A DNA stretch of 64,000 nt from Bog-375 sp049587755 (GCA_049587755.1 JBAVEN010000071.1:45277-109276), one strand, 5' to 3'; shown: positions 35,997-45,400, counted from the stretch's first letter. The notes: generated from the letters alone by a model not told the origin. Made by a program: numbers and translations.

Positions 35997-36830
35997 ATGC
36001 CGGAGATCCTGAAGACCATTGCGCGCTACGAAGAATTCGCACCATCCGGCCCGCTCGCAGCCTTCGTCGCATGCTGGTGGAGCTTTTCGATTCCTTTGAC
36101 GGCTCGAAGCTTTGAGCACGCGGTTGTGCCGGATGGCACCGTGTCAGTCGTCTTCATCCGCAAACAGCGCCCGCCCCGCCGCTTTCTCAGCCTGTTGGGG
36201 CCGCGAACACAAGCGCTCAAGGTGCCCGTGGATCCGGGCGATTCGTTCTGCGGAGCGCGCCTCCTGCCCGGAGCGTCGCGTCCCCTGCTTGGAATCGCGC
36301 CGGCAAAACTGCGGGATCGGGTGCAGTCGCTGAGCGAGTTGGCGCCCGAACTTGCGCAACGGATGCTCCGCGAGCTCGGGTCGGCCGCAACAGCGAGGCA
36401 ATGCTTTGCGGTCATGGAACAAGACCTTGCCGAACTGGCGCAGCGCGCGGAGCCCATCGACCGTGCGATCTCCCAGGCCGCCGCGATGCTGCTCCGGGCT
36501 CAGGGAAATGCGAAAATTGCTGGCATTGCGACCGGCGCCGGCCTCAGCGAGAGACAGTTTCGGCGGCGGTTCTATGAGGCGGTCGGACTTACTCCCAAGG
36601 AATTCTCGCGCATCATTCGCGTGCGCTGCGCCTGCATTCACATTGCAGCACCGGAAAAGGCGCGCCTTGCCGCCATCGCTCATGGGACTGGGTACGCCGA
36701 CCAGGCGCATCTATCGCGAGAGTTTGCAAGAGTATTCGGTTCGCCGGCGGGTGACGTGTCGGCATTGCTCCGCGGGTTTGAGCATGGCGAATTCAGGGAA
36801 AGCCCGATGTCCGTTTCGTTCAAGACATAG
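35997..36830 (+). CDS. AraC-family transcriptional regulator
   Basis: The 277-residue protein ends in an AraC-type double helix-turn-helix (about 165-265): IAGIATGAGLSERQFRRRFYE and LAAIAHGTGYADQAHLSREFARV. Its N-terminal half starts YEEFAPSGPLAAFVACWWS, typical of the DUF6597-like sensor of this regulator group. The effector is unknown. The downstream small secreted-protein gene starts 28 bases after the stop and could be a target or co-transcribed. ATG at 35997 gives the standard N-terminus. Confidence 0.87.
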   Translation: MPEILKTIARYEEFAPSGPLAAFVACWWSFSIPLTARSFEHAVVPDGTVSVVFIRKQRPPRRFLSLLGPRTQALKVPVDPGDSFCGARLLPGASRPLLGIAPAKLRDRVQSLSELAPELAQRMLRELGSAATARQCFAVMEQDLAELAQRAEPIDRAISQAAAMLLRAQGNAKIAGIATGAGLSERQFRRRFYEAVGLTPKEFSRIIRVRCACIHIAAPEKARLAAIAHGTGYADQAHLSREFARVFGSPAGDVSALLRGFEHGEFRESPMSVSFKT

Positions 36831-36858
36831 TCTCCCCGCACCTGTTATATGAATAGAC

Positions 36859-37389
36859 ATGAGACTCAGAGTGATTGCCACCACCGTTTTCCTCGCTGCG
36901 ACCGGAGCGGCGCAGATACCGAGTACCGCGCCTGAGCAGATGGGAGCCATGAAGAGCTGTTCGTTTCTGGCCGGACAGTGGGCAGGCGAAGGATGGATGT
37001 CTTTCGGCCCCGGGAAGCCAAGCACTTTTCACGAGACGGAAAGCGTCGCGCCGAAGCTCGATGGCTTGGTCCTGGAGATTCAAGGCCTGGGGACGGGCGA
37101 CGCGGGCAAGGCCGTGCACAGCGCCCTCGCCATCCTGTCATATGACGGGCAAACCAAGCAGTACCACTTCCGCGCCTATGACGGTACGGGACACTTTGTA
37201 GACGCGGACGCCAGTTGCAAGGACGACGCAATGATCTGGACCCTGCCAATGGGTCCGCGCCAGATGCGGTACACGATCAGGCTCAACCAGAAAGGCCAGT
37301 GGTTCGAGGTCGGCGAAATGTCCGGAGACAGCCAGAAGTGGCAAAAATTTTTCGAGATGACGCTGAACAAGAGCGAAGGGCGGCCCTGA
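36859..37389 (+). CDS. Small secreted DUF1579-like protein
   Basis: The 176-residue protein has a signal peptide (MRLRVIATTVFLAATGAAQ). A compact beta-barrel pattern follows: CSFLAGQWAGEGWMSFGPG, LEIQGLGTGD and FRAYDGTGHFVDADASC. It resembles DUF1579-type proteins and the protein at 4590-5084. Two cysteines could pair. A TTATAT sequence ends eight bases before the ATG with no ribosome-binding site, another leaderless candidate. The gene follows the AraC regulator closely. Confidence 0.7.
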   Translation: MRLRVIATTVFLAATGAAQIPSTAPEQMGAMKSCSFLAGQWAGEGWMSFGPGKPSTFHETESVAPKLDGLVLEIQGLGTGDAGKAVHSALAILSYDGQTKQYHFRAYDGTGHFVDADASCKDDAMIWTLPMGPRQMRYTIRLNQKGQWFEVGEMSGDSQKWQKFFEMTLNKSEGRP

Positions 37390-37447
37390 TGGCCCTATAG
37401 GCTATCCGGTTCTGCGGTGGGCGGCCGGCGCGCGTTACGAGCCGAGG

Positions 37448-38419
37448 TCAGGTGCCAATCAACCTGATCTCGCTGCTCACCTCGCGTTCGCAAGGGCGGA
37501 ACGACTCGCGAGACGCGACCAGGAAGCTCGGGCGGCCGCGCGCGTTTTGCAGGGTGAGCCACAGGTATTGCCCCAGGATGCCGAGGGCAAAGGTCGTCAG
37601 GCCGCCAAAGAAACAGATTGCCAGCACGATGGGTGCGTAACCGGGGACCGGAACCCCTCCCAGCGCCCTCGCGACGACAACGATCGAAGACACCAGTGCC
37701 GACAGCAGAGTGCCTGAGAGGCCGGTGATCAGCAGTGCGCGCAGGGGCAGGTCGGTAAAGGTAAAGATGCTATCGAACGCGTAGCGGAGCTTCTTTCTCA
37801 ACGTCCAGGCGCTGCGCCCCTCGGCGCGCTTTCTCCGCCGATAGGACACAAAGCTGCGCCGGAATCCCAGCCAGAGCAGCAGCGCGATTAGGTTGGTGTT
37901 CGCCTCATGGAGCCGGAGCAATTCGTCGCGGACCCGCCGGGTGCACCCGAAAACGTCCACGCCTCCAGGCGGCATGTCATGGATTACGAAGCGCCGGTAG
38001 AGGAACCAGAACATCCCGGCGGACAGCCTCGAAGACCACGGATCGCCGCGCCCGGCCCGGCATCCGAACACGATGTCGGCCGCGCCGGAATGCATCTGCC
38101 GGTAAAACTCCAGCACCAGTTCGGGAGGCTCCTGCAGGTCCGCCGCCAGGGCGGCGAAGTAGTCGCCGCCTCCGTGCGCCAGCCCGGCGGCTATCGCGGC
38201 AAACGACCCGAAATTGCGCGTCAGCGAAATCAGTTGCGCGCGCAGCGGAAGCCGCGGCAGCCGCTGCCGCAAGATCTCATAGCAAGCGTCGGGACTGCCG
38301 TCGATCACGAAGACTACTTCCAGCTCTCCCGGAAAACCGCCGGCCAGCTTGACGAGTTCGCCCAGCAGGCGATCCAGGTTTTCCTGGTTCTTATAGACCG
38401 GGACTACCAGCGACAGCAC
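37448..38419 (-). CDS. GT2 glycosyltransferase, DPM1/ArnC-like, with two membrane spans
   Basis: The 323-residue protein has a GT-A catalytic domain: LSLVVPVYKNQENLDRLL, VFVIDGSPDACYEIL, SLTRNFGSFAAIAAGL, ALAADLQEPPELV, and the RKRAEGRSAWTLRKKLRYAF region. Two C-terminal transmembrane helices follow (about 233-258 and 268-293). This architecture is typical of enzymes that load a sugar onto undecaprenyl phosphate (ArnC, GtrB and DPM1 relatives). It is last in a three-gene minus-strand operon with the aminotransferase and WxcM-like proteins, so the sugar it transfers is probably the amino sugar they make. Confidence 0.88.
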   Translation of the reverse strand: MLSLVVPVYKNQENLDRLLGELVKLAGGFPGELEVVFVIDGSPDACYEILRQRLPRLPLRAQLISLTRNFGSFAAIAAGLAHGGGDYFAALAADLQEPPELVLEFYRQMHSGAADIVFGCRAGRGDPWSSRLSAGMFWFLYRRFVIHDMPPGGVDVFGCTRRVRDELLRLHEANTNLIALLLWLGFRRSFVSYRRRKRAEGRSAWTLRKKLRYAFDSIFTFTDLPLRALLITGLSGTLLSALVSSIVVVARALGGVPVPGYAPIVLAICFFGGLTTFALGILGQYLWLTLQNARGRPSFLVASRESFRPCEREVSSEIRLIGT

Positions 38420-38422
38420 CGG

Positions 38423-39541
38423 TTACCTCCATGAGTTACACGCCTCGGCCACGCGCTCCACTTCCTCATCGGTCAGGTGAGGGTGCATGGGCAAGCTCAC
38501 CTCCGAGCGGCAGATGCAGCGGGCTTCCTCGCATCCGACTGGAGCTTCGTAAGCGGTATGTGCCAGGGCCGGCTGGTCGAAGAGCGCGTGCGGATAATGC
38601 TCGCCGGTCATGACGCCCATCCGCCCGAGATGCTCCATCAGATCGCGCTTCGAGCCTTCTGTGACAACCAGCGGGAACAGGTGATAGCACGAGGCAGCAT
38701 GGCAGTCCGCCGTCAGAGGGCGCAGCCGCGGGTTGGTCAGAGCGTCCAGGTACATGCGGGCGGTGGCGCGCCGGCGCTGGGTCCACTGGGGCAGCCTGGG
38801 CAGACACGCTCGCCTCAGCACCGCCGCCTGGACCTCGTCCAGGCGGCTGTTGTAGCCGATTGCGCTGTGTTGGTACTTCGCCGACTGGCCGTAGTCGCGC
38901 AGCCTGCGTATCTCCATTGCCACTTGCGCGTCGTCCGTTAGGACCGCCCCGCCGTCACCCATCGCGCCCAGGTTCTTGGTGGGATAGAAGCTGGTCGCGG
39001 CAGCCTGCCCCACTGTAGCAGTCGCCCGGCCCGCGAACGTCGCCCCGATCGACTGTGCGCAGTCCTCGACGATGACCAGGCCGAAGCGGTCGCGGAGGGC
39101 CGCCAGAGACTCTAAATCGAGAGGGTGGCCGTAGAGATGAACCGGCACCGCATAGCGAATGTCGGGACGCCTCTGCAAAAGGCGGGCGGTGGCTTCCAGA
39201 TCGAGCAGGCCCGACGAATCGCAGTCGCCAAAAACAGGGATGGCTCCGAGTTTGAGAATGGCCAGGGGGGTGGCGAACGCCGAGATCGGACTCGTCAGGA
39301 CTTTTGTACCCGGTCTGCACCCGAGCGCGCGCAGTGCCAGTTCCAGCGCGTCCAGACCGCTTGCCACGCCAACCGCGTGCTTCACGCCCCAGTACGCGGC
39401 AAGGTCTGCCTCGAACTCGCGCACCTGGTTGCCCAGGATGTACCAACCGCTGGCGCCCACCTCGGCGACCGCCGCCAGTACGTCGTCCGCGATTTCGGCC
39501 CACTGGCGCTTGAAGTCGTTACTGAGAATCGGCGGTTGCAT
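38423..39541 (-). CDS. DegT/DnrJ/EryC1-family sugar aminotransferase (FdtB/QdtB-like)
   Basis: The 372-residue PLP enzyme has the Schiff-base lysine Lys189 in SFYPTKNLGAMGDGG, preceded by VIVEDCAQSIGA (cofactor aspartate). GYNSRLDEVQAAVL and RDYGQSAKYQ motifs follow. Members aminate keto-sugars bound to a nucleotide. With a WxcM-like 3,4-ketoisomerase encoded directly upstream, the likely substrate is dTDP-3-keto-6-deoxyhexose, giving the 3-amino sugar. It overlaps the upstream gene by 23 bases and ends four bases before the glycosyltransferase start. Confidence 0.9.
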   Translation of the reverse strand: MQPPILSNDFKRQWAEIADDVLAAVAEVGASGWYILGNQVREFEADLAAYWGVKHAVGVASGLDALELALRALGCRPGTKVLTSPISAFATPLAILKLGAIPVFGDCDSSGLLDLEATARLLQRRPDIRYAVPVHLYGHPLDLESLAALRDRFGLVIVEDCAQSIGATFAGRATATVGQAAATSFYPTKNLGAMGDGGAVLTDDAQVAMEIRRLRDYGQSAKYQHSAIGYNSRLDEVQAAVLRRACLPRLPQWTQRRRATARMYLDALTNPRLRPLTADCHAASCYHLFPLVVTEGSKRDLMEHLGRMGVMTGEHYPHALFDQPALAHTAYEAPVGCEEARCICRSEVSLPMHPHLTDEEVERVAEACNSWR

Positions 39542-40553
39542 GCTTCAGGGCCAGGAATTCGGCATAGTCCCGAATGTACTCCTGCGCATCGTACAGCTCA
39601 GAGGCCAGCACCAGCAGGACCGCGTCCGGCGAGTAGTCGTATTGAACCGTCCAGACCATGGGCGGCACGTAAAGGCCCAGGGTCGGATCGTCGAGCGCGA
39701 ACTCCTCCCGCGTTTGTCCGTCATCCACCACACAGCGGCAACTGCCGCGCGTGCAGATCAGGAACTGGTGCAGCCGCCGGTGTGCGTGCTCGCCGCGTAT
39801 CTCCCGGTGAGTGACGTCGAAAACCAGAAAGCAGCGTTTGATCTCGAAGGGAATATGGCGTTCGCATTCGGCAAGCGTAAGCGATCCCCGAAGATCGAGA
39901 ACTTTCGGCAGGCGATAAAGAACCACGCCGGCGGCGGAGGAGGGATACGCCCCGGTCTCAACCGCCGGGGCCGGCGCCAGGTGGGCGCGCGCGGGACCGG
40001 CGCCCACGTAGCCGGTGATCCGGCCGGGATTGCCCGTCACGATCGCGTTCGGCGGCACATCGCGCGTGACCACGGTGCCCGCTCCGATCATGGAATTCGC
40101 CCCCACGGTGATCCCCGGAAGGATGGTGGCGTTGGCCCCCAGCGATGCGCCGTGTTTGACCACCGTCCGCAGAACCGCGGCCTGATGCTGCCGGCTGCGC
40201 GGAAACCGATCGTTCGTAAAGGTGACGTTCGGACCGACAAACACGTCGTCTTCCAGCGTGACTCCGTCCCAGAGCTGGACACCGGACTTGATGGTCACCC
40301 GGTCGCCGATCACAACGTCGTTCTCGATAAACGTGTGATCGCAGATGTTGCAGTCCGATCCGATTCTCGCCTGCGGCAGGACGTGGGCGAAGGCCCATAT
40401 TCGGGTGCCGTCCCCGATATACGAGCTCTCCACCAGCGCCATTTCGTGTCGAAAGAAGTGCCCTAAGCTCGGGACGGGTTCCTCGAGAAGGATCATTTCG
40501 GGTTCGGTTGTTACCATTCCGAGGCCGCACCTTTCCAGATCGTAATCGGACAT
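39519..40553 (-). CDS. WxcM-like bifunctional sugar N-acetyltransferase / 3,4-ketoisomerase
   Basis: The 344-residue protein joins two domains. Residues about 37-190 are a left-handed beta-helix acetyltransferase with hexapeptide repeats (IGDGTRIWAFAHVLPQARIG, IGDRVTIKSGVQLWDGV, TFTNDRFPR and VGANSMIGAGTVVTRDVPPN). Residues about 205-335 are a cupin resembling FdtA/QdtA: CFLVFDVTHREIRGEHAHRR and GLYVPPMVWTVQYDYS, with the catalytic histidine in GEHAHR. WxcM proteins isomerise dTDP-4-keto-6-deoxyglucose and later N-acetylate the amino sugar. Together with the aminotransferase downstream, three of the last steps to a dTDP-3-acetamido-3,6-dideoxyhexose are covered. RmlA and RmlB are not in the window. 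Confidence 0.87.
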   Translation of the reverse strand: MSDYDLERCGLGMVTTEPEMILLEEPVPSLGHFFRHEMALVESSYIGDGTRIWAFAHVLPQARIGSDCNICDHTFIENDVVIGDRVTIKSGVQLWDGVTLEDDVFVGPNVTFTNDRFPRSRQHQAAVLRTVVKHGASLGANATILPGITVGANSMIGAGTVVTRDVPPNAIVTGNPGRITGYVGAGPARAHLAPAPAVETGAYPSSAAGVVLYRLPKVLDLRGSLTLAECERHIPFEIKRCFLVFDVTHREIRGEHAHRRLHQFLICTRGSCRCVVDDGQTREEFALDDPTLGLYVPPMVWTVQYDYSPDAVLLVLASELYDAQEYIRDYAEFLALKHATADSQ

Positions 40554-40795
40554 GTGAATCCTCGCCGTCTGCGATCAAAGTGCCACCAGGAGCGCGTTTT
40601 TCTCGTTAAAGTTTCGCGGCAAGCCGGCATCCGGCCCTCCGAAGCTTCGCCCCCCCTGTTTCGGAGTTTCATCGCCTGTTGCCCATGGCGGCGATCCTCG
40701 GGTCGCGACTGTAAACAGCTCGGGATGAACCCTGGACTTTCGTCCCATACCGCCCTCCGTCCCGCGGCGGCCTCTTTCGGAGGATACTGGAGCGT
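40554..40795. other. Divergent intergenic gap, no gene seen
   Basis: About 240 bases separate the divergent sugar operon and tricorn-like protease. No gene or clear repeat is supported. GATACT at 40783-40788 lies seven bases before the protease ATG and may be its -10 box. Confidence 0.5.
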
Positions 40796-43700
40796 ATGCG
40801 TCCATTCATTTGCGTGCTTCTGCTTTCTGCGTCGATAGCCAGCGCCCAGACGGGACCTCTCCTGTTGCGGAAACCGGCGCTGAGCAGGACCGAAATCGTG
40901 TTCACCTACGCGGGCGATTTGTGGAGCGTGCCGCGCGGCGGCGGCGAAGCCAGGCGGCTCACCGCGAGCCCGGGCGTGGAGACGTCGGCGGTCTTCTCAC
41001 CGGATGGATCGACGATCGCGTTCACCGGCGAGTATGACGGCAACGTGGATGTCTTCGTTATGCCGGCGGAGGGCGGCGTGCCGCGGCGGCTGACTTACCA
41101 TCCGGGAGCCGACGTGACCGTGGGCTGGACGCCGGACGGCAAGCGCGTCCTATTCCGCTCGCACCGCGCGGTTCCTAACGACGGCAACCGGCTGTACACG
41201 ATTGGCGTGGAAGGCGGCGGGCTGCCGGACGAGCTGCCGCTGCCGATCGCCGAAGAGGGCTCCTACTCGCCCGATGGCTCGCACCTGGCCTACGTGCCGC
41301 TGTTCCAGTGGCAGGAGGCGTGGAAGCGGTACCGCGGCGGGCAGACGCGCAAGATCTGGATCGCCGACCTGGCGGATTCGAGCGTGGTCCCCATTCCCCG
41401 CGACAATTCCAACGACTTCAACCCGATGTGGGTGGGCGACCGCATCTATTTCCTTTCCGACCGCGAAGGGCCCGTGACGCTGTTCTACTACGACACCAAA
41501 TCGAAGAAAGTCACGCGCGCCATCGAGAACCATGGGCTGGATTTCAAGTCGGCGTCGGCGGGCCCGGGCGCGATCGTTTACGAACAGTTCGGCTCGCTGC
41601 ACCTTTATGACCTGAAGAGCGGGAAGACCAAGGAGGTGGCCGTCACCCTGGCCGGCGATCTGCCCGAGCTGCGGACGCACTACGTCAACGTCGGCAAACG
41701 AATCTCGAATGCCGACATTTCGCCCAACGGCGCGCGGGCAGTGTTTGAAGCGCGGGGCGAGATCATCACCGTTCCGGCTGAAAAGGGCGACCCGCGCAAT
41801 CTGACCGAGAGCCCGGCGGTGATGGAGCGCGAGCCGTGCTGGTCGCCCGACGGCCAGAACATTGCATACTTTTCCGACGAATCGGGCGAATACGCACTGC
41901 ATGTCCACGGCCAGGAAATCTCCGGCGTAGTAACGAAAATCCCGCTGGGCGGCAAGGCGTTTTATCTCAAGCCGAGGTGGTCGCCGGATAGCAAGAAAAT
42001 CGCCTACCTGGATAATCACAGCCACCTCTTCTATGTCGACCTGGAGCAGAAGAAACCGGTGCTGGTAGACACTGACTACTACGCCAACGGCGATGGTCTT
42101 GCTGCCGCGTGGTCGCCCGACAGCAAATGGCTGGCATACTCGAAAACGCTGCAGAGCCACATGCAGGCGATTCATCTGTATTCGCTGGCGGACGGTAAAA
42201 CGACGCAGGTGACCGACGGCATGAGCGACGCTGAAAGTCCGGCCTTCGACAAGAACGGCAAGTATCTCTATTTCACCGCCAGCACCAACTCGGGCGCGGC
42301 GATGGAGCCGGACATTCAGAGCTTCGCGCGGCCGGTGACGGCCAGCGTCTACGTGGTGGTGCTGTCCAAGACCGAACCTTCGCCGCTCGAGCCGCAGAGC
42401 GACGAGGAGAAGAAGCCTGAGGTCAAAAAGGACGAGCCCAAGAAGGACGAAGCCAAAAAGGATGAGGCCAGCAAGGGCGACGCCAAGAAGGACGATAAAG
42501 ACAAAGATAAAGACAAGAGCGCGGAAAAGGTAGAAGTGAAGGTGGATCTGGAAAACATCGGCCAGCGCATTTTGCCGCTGCCGATGCCGGCCCGGCGCTA
42601 CATTGGACTGGTCGCGGGTAAGGCGGGCGTGGTCTACGTGGGCGAAGGGCCGGCGCCGGGAACGCCCGGGCCATTCACCGCCACCATCCATCGTTTCGAT
42701 CTCGACAAGCGCAAAACGGACATCGTGCTGAGCGGCGTCCGGAGTTTTGAAGTATCGTTCACCGGCGAGAAACTGCTCTACCAGCAGGGCGACAAGTGGA
42801 CCATTGCCGACGCGCCGGCGCCGCCCTCGGACACCGCCGATGCGCCAGCACCCAAACCGGGGAACGAGAAGACGCTGAAAACCGCTAACCTGGAAGTGAA
42901 GGTGGACCCCGCCGCGGAATGGAAGCAGATGTTCCATGAGGCGTGGCGGATCGAGCGCGATTTCTTTTACGATCCGCATTATCATGGCCTGGACCTCGAT
43001 GCCGCCGAACAGCGTTACGGCGCTTACCTGAGCGGCCTGGCTTCGCGCGACGATCTCAACTACCTGTTCACCGAAATGCTGGGCAACATGACGGTGGGGC
43101 ACATGTTCCTCGGCGGCGGCGACCGGCCGGAAGTGAAGCGCATTCCCACCGGACTGCTGGGCGCCGACTACAAAATCGAAAACGGGCGCTACCGGTTCGC
43201 CCGCGTGTACAACGGCGAGAACTGGAATCCCGATACCAAGGCGCCGCTGACGCAGCCGGGCGTCAACGTCACGGCCGGGGATTACCTGCTGGCCGTGAAC
43301 GGGCGGGAATTGCACGCCACCGACAACATATACAGTTTCTTCGAGGAGACGGCGGGCAAGACGGTGCTGCTGCGGGTGAGCGCCGACCCGGGAGGGTCCA
43401 ATGCCCGCGAGGTGAAAGTCATACCGGTAAATGACGAGTCGCGGCTGCGTCACCTGGCGTGGATTGAAGACAACCGGCGCAAAGTGGATCAGGCCACCGA
43501 TCACCGCGTGGCTTATGTTCACATGCCCGACACTTCAGTGGGCGGTTACACCAGCTTCATGCGGTACTTCTTCGCACAGGTGGGCAAGCAGGCCGTGATT
43601 ATCGACGAGCGCTTCAATCACGGCGGAGCGTTGGCGACCGATATCATCGAGTATCTGCAGCGTAAGCCGATGAGTCTGGTGTCCATGCGCGACGGCGCGG

Positions 43701-44101
43701 ACATCGTGCAGCCGCAAGGCGCCATCTTTGGACCGAAGGTGATGATCATCAATGAATTTGCGGGCTCCGGCGGCGATGCCATGCCGTGGTACTTCCATCG
43801 CGCGGGCGTGGGCAAGCTGATCGGCGAGCGCACCTGGGGCGGCCTGGTGGGGCTGAGCGGCTTCCCCGCGCTGATGGATGGCGGCGTGGTGTTCGCTCCC
43901 GACTTTGCGGTCTGGAATCCGAATGGAACTTTCGACGTGGAGAACCACGGCGTCGCCCCCGACATCGAAGTCAAGCTCGACCCGGCGGCGGTGCGGCAGG
44001 GCCACGACCCGCAGCTCGACAAAGCCATTGAGGTGGTGATGCAGGAACTGGCCGCGAACCCGCCGCAGCAGTTCAAGCGGCCGCCGTACCCGGACTACTA
44101 G
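40796..44101 (+). CDS. Secreted tricorn-like protease (S41 family)
   Basis: The 1101-residue protein has a signal peptide (MRPFICVLLLSASIASAQ). Beta-propeller repeats follow with WD40/TolB-like blades (VFSPDGSTIAFTGEYDGN, CWSPDGQNIAYFSDESG and AAWSPDSKWLAYSK). A PDZ-like region is at about 815-870, and the C-terminal S41 peptidase domain has NEFAGSGGDAMPWYF (catalytic Ser) and IGERTWGGLVG. Tricorn-type enzymes cleave peptides produced by other proteases; secreted forms occur in many Acidobacteria. A highly charged lysine/aspartate-rich linker (about 535-580, repeated KKDE units) interrupts the propeller. The mRNA may be leaderless. Confidence 0.92.
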   Translation: MRPFICVLLLSASIASAQTGPLLLRKPALSRTEIVFTYAGDLWSVPRGGGEARRLTASPGVETSAVFSPDGSTIAFTGEYDGNVDVFVMPAEGGVPRRLTYHPGADVTVGWTPDGKRVLFRSHRAVPNDGNRLYTIGVEGGGLPDELPLPIAEEGSYSPDGSHLAYVPLFQWQEAWKRYRGGQTRKIWIADLADSSVVPIPRDNSNDFNPMWVGDRIYFLSDREGPVTLFYYDTKSKKVTRAIENHGLDFKSASAGPGAIVYEQFGSLHLYDLKSGKTKEVAVTLAGDLPELRTHYVNVGKRISNADISPNGARAVFEARGEIITVPAEKGDPRNLTESPAVMEREPCWSPDGQNIAYFSDESGEYALHVHGQEISGVVTKIPLGGKAFYLKPRWSPDSKKIAYLDNHSHLFYVDLEQKKPVLVDTDYYANGDGLAAAWSPDSKWLAYSKTLQSHMQAIHLYSLADGKTTQVTDGMSDAESPAFDKNGKYLYFTASTNSGAAMEPDIQSFARPVTASVYVVVLSKTEPSPLEPQSDEEKKPEVKKDEPKKDEAKKDEASKGDAKKDDKDKDKDKSAEKVEVKVDLENIGQRILPLPMPARRYIGLVAGKAGVVYVGEGPAPGTPGPFTATIHRFDLDKRKTDIVLSGVRSFEVSFTGEKLLYQQGDKWTIADAPAPPSDTADAPAPKPGNEKTLKTANLEVKVDPAAEWKQMFHEAWRIERDFFYDPHYHGLDLDAAEQRYGAYLSGLASRDDLNYLFTEMLGNMTVGHMFLGGGDRPEVKRIPTGLLGADYKIENGRYRFARVYNGENWNPDTKAPLTQPGVNVTAGDYLLAVNGRELHATDNIYSFFEETAGKTVLLRVSADPGGSNAREVKVIPVNDESRLRHLAWIEDNRRKVDQATDHRVAYVHMPDTSVGGYTSFMRYFFAQVGKQAVIIDERFNHGGALATDIIEYLQRKPMSLVSMRDGADIVQPQGAIFGPKVMIINEFAGSGGDAMPWYFHRAGVGKLIGERTWGGLVGLSGFPALMDGGVVFAPDFAVWNPNGTFDVENHGVAPDIEVKLDPAAVRQGHDPQLDKAIEVVMQELAANPPQQFKRPPYPDY

Positions 44102-44191
44102 AAAAAACCGTACCCAGACTCACAGAAGAAATAGGTGTTCGGACGTATTTCCCGGTCCGATGGCTGGGGACCACGTAGCCGGCCGCCGGTG

Positions 44192-45358
44192 CTACCCCGC
44201 CCGCGCGTTGCGCAGCGCACGCTCAAAACCGGGGAGTGAGCGTTCGATCTCGGGCATGGAGATGGTCAGCGAGAGCCGCATGTAGCCGCTGCGGCCGAAG
44301 CCGGAACCGGGCACGGCGAGGATTCCTTCGTCCTGCAGAATGCCGATGAAGGCGACGTCGGCGGCGATTGGCGTCCTGGGGAAAACGTAAAACGAGCCCT
44401 CGGGGCGCGGCGCATCGTAGCCCATGGCCTGAAGCGCGCCGCATAGCCGGTCGCGCTTGGCCTGGTAGGGGCTGACGTCCACCGTGGCGTCCGGCTCCAG
44501 TCCCACCACGTGCTGCCAGATGGCCGGCGCGTTGATGTAGCCGAGAATGCGGTGGGCGAAGGTGCAGGCGTTGGCGAGAGCCGCGGCTTCTTCGAGGCGC
44601 GGCGAAATCGCCAAGTAGCCGATCCGCTCGCCCGCGATGGCCATCGCCTTCGACCAGCTCCAGGCCAGCACGGAGCGGTCGATCAGAGCCAGCGTGTTGG
44701 GCGGAGTAGCGCAATCGTAAACGATCGGGCGGTACGGCTCGTCGCTGATCGCCAGCAGCGGCTCCCGGACAATCGTATTCAGTTCGCGCAAGACAGCGGC
44801 GGGATAGAGCCTCCCGGTAGGGTTGTTGGGCGAATTCAGGATCAGCGCCTTGGTGCGTGGCGTGACGGCGGCGGCGATGCGGCCCGGATCGGGCAGGAAG
44901 CCGGCGGTGGTCTCCACCGGAACAGCGCTTCCGCCGTGGTTCTCGATATAAAAACGATACTCGGGGAAGTAGGGATTGAGAACGATGACTTCGTCACCGG
45001 GGTCGAGAATCGACTTGAGCACGGTGTTGATGGCGCCTGCCGCGCCGCTGGTCATGATGAGATGTTCCGCGGCGAAGGGAAGACCCGTGGATTCCGTCAG
45101 GCGGCACGCCAGTTGCGCGCGCACTTCCGGGTAGCCGGCGTTGGGCATGTAGCCGTGGCTATGTGGGCGGTTTTCTTCCACCACGCGGCGCAGCGCGCCG
45201 ATCGTCGCCGCGGGCGGTTCCACTTCCGGGTTGCCCAGGCTGAAATCGAAGACGTTTTCGGCGCCGCGCTCGCGGCGGAGATGGATGCCGATTTCGAACA
45301 TGCGGCGAATCCAACTGGCTCGCTCGAGTTGTCCGGTAATGGCCTGCGAGATCGGCAT
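44192..45358 (-). CDS. PLP-dependent aminotransferase, AspC-like (class I/II)
   Basis: The 388-residue fold-type I aminotransferase has Lys237 in AWSWSKAMAIAGERIGY as Schiff-base lysine, with FSLGNPEVEPP, NSPNNPTGRLY and ISDEPYRPIVYD motifs. FDFSLGNPE and GSFYVFPRTP resemble aspartate/aromatic aminotransferases. The specific amino acid is not determined from sequence. The gene has its own gap on each side and no pathway partner nearby. Confidence 0.85.
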   Translation of the reverse strand: MPISQAITGQLERASWIRRMFEIGIHLRRERGAENVFDFSLGNPEVEPPAATIGALRRVVEENRPHSHGYMPNAGYPEVRAQLACRLTESTGLPFAAEHLIMTSGAAGAINTVLKSILDPGDEVIVLNPYFPEYRFYIENHGGSAVPVETTAGFLPDPGRIAAAVTPRTKALILNSPNNPTGRLYPAAVLRELNTIVREPLLAISDEPYRPIVYDCATPPNTLALIDRSVLAWSWSKAMAIAGERIGYLAISPRLEEAAALANACTFAHRILGYINAPAIWQHVVGLEPDATVDVSPYQAKRDRLCGALQAMGYDAPRPEGSFYVFPRTPIAADVAFIGILQDEGILAVPGSGFGRSGYMRLSLTISMPEIERSLPGFERALRNARAG

Positions 45359-45400
45359 TTCGCAAATACGCTAACCTACCCCTTGTGTCGGCCGTAGGGG

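Noticed and set aside
41150..43522. 790-codon minus-strand frame opposite the tricorn-like protease
   Set aside because: The plus strand encodes a complete secreted protease with signal and S41 motifs; the antisense frame has no recognisable domain.
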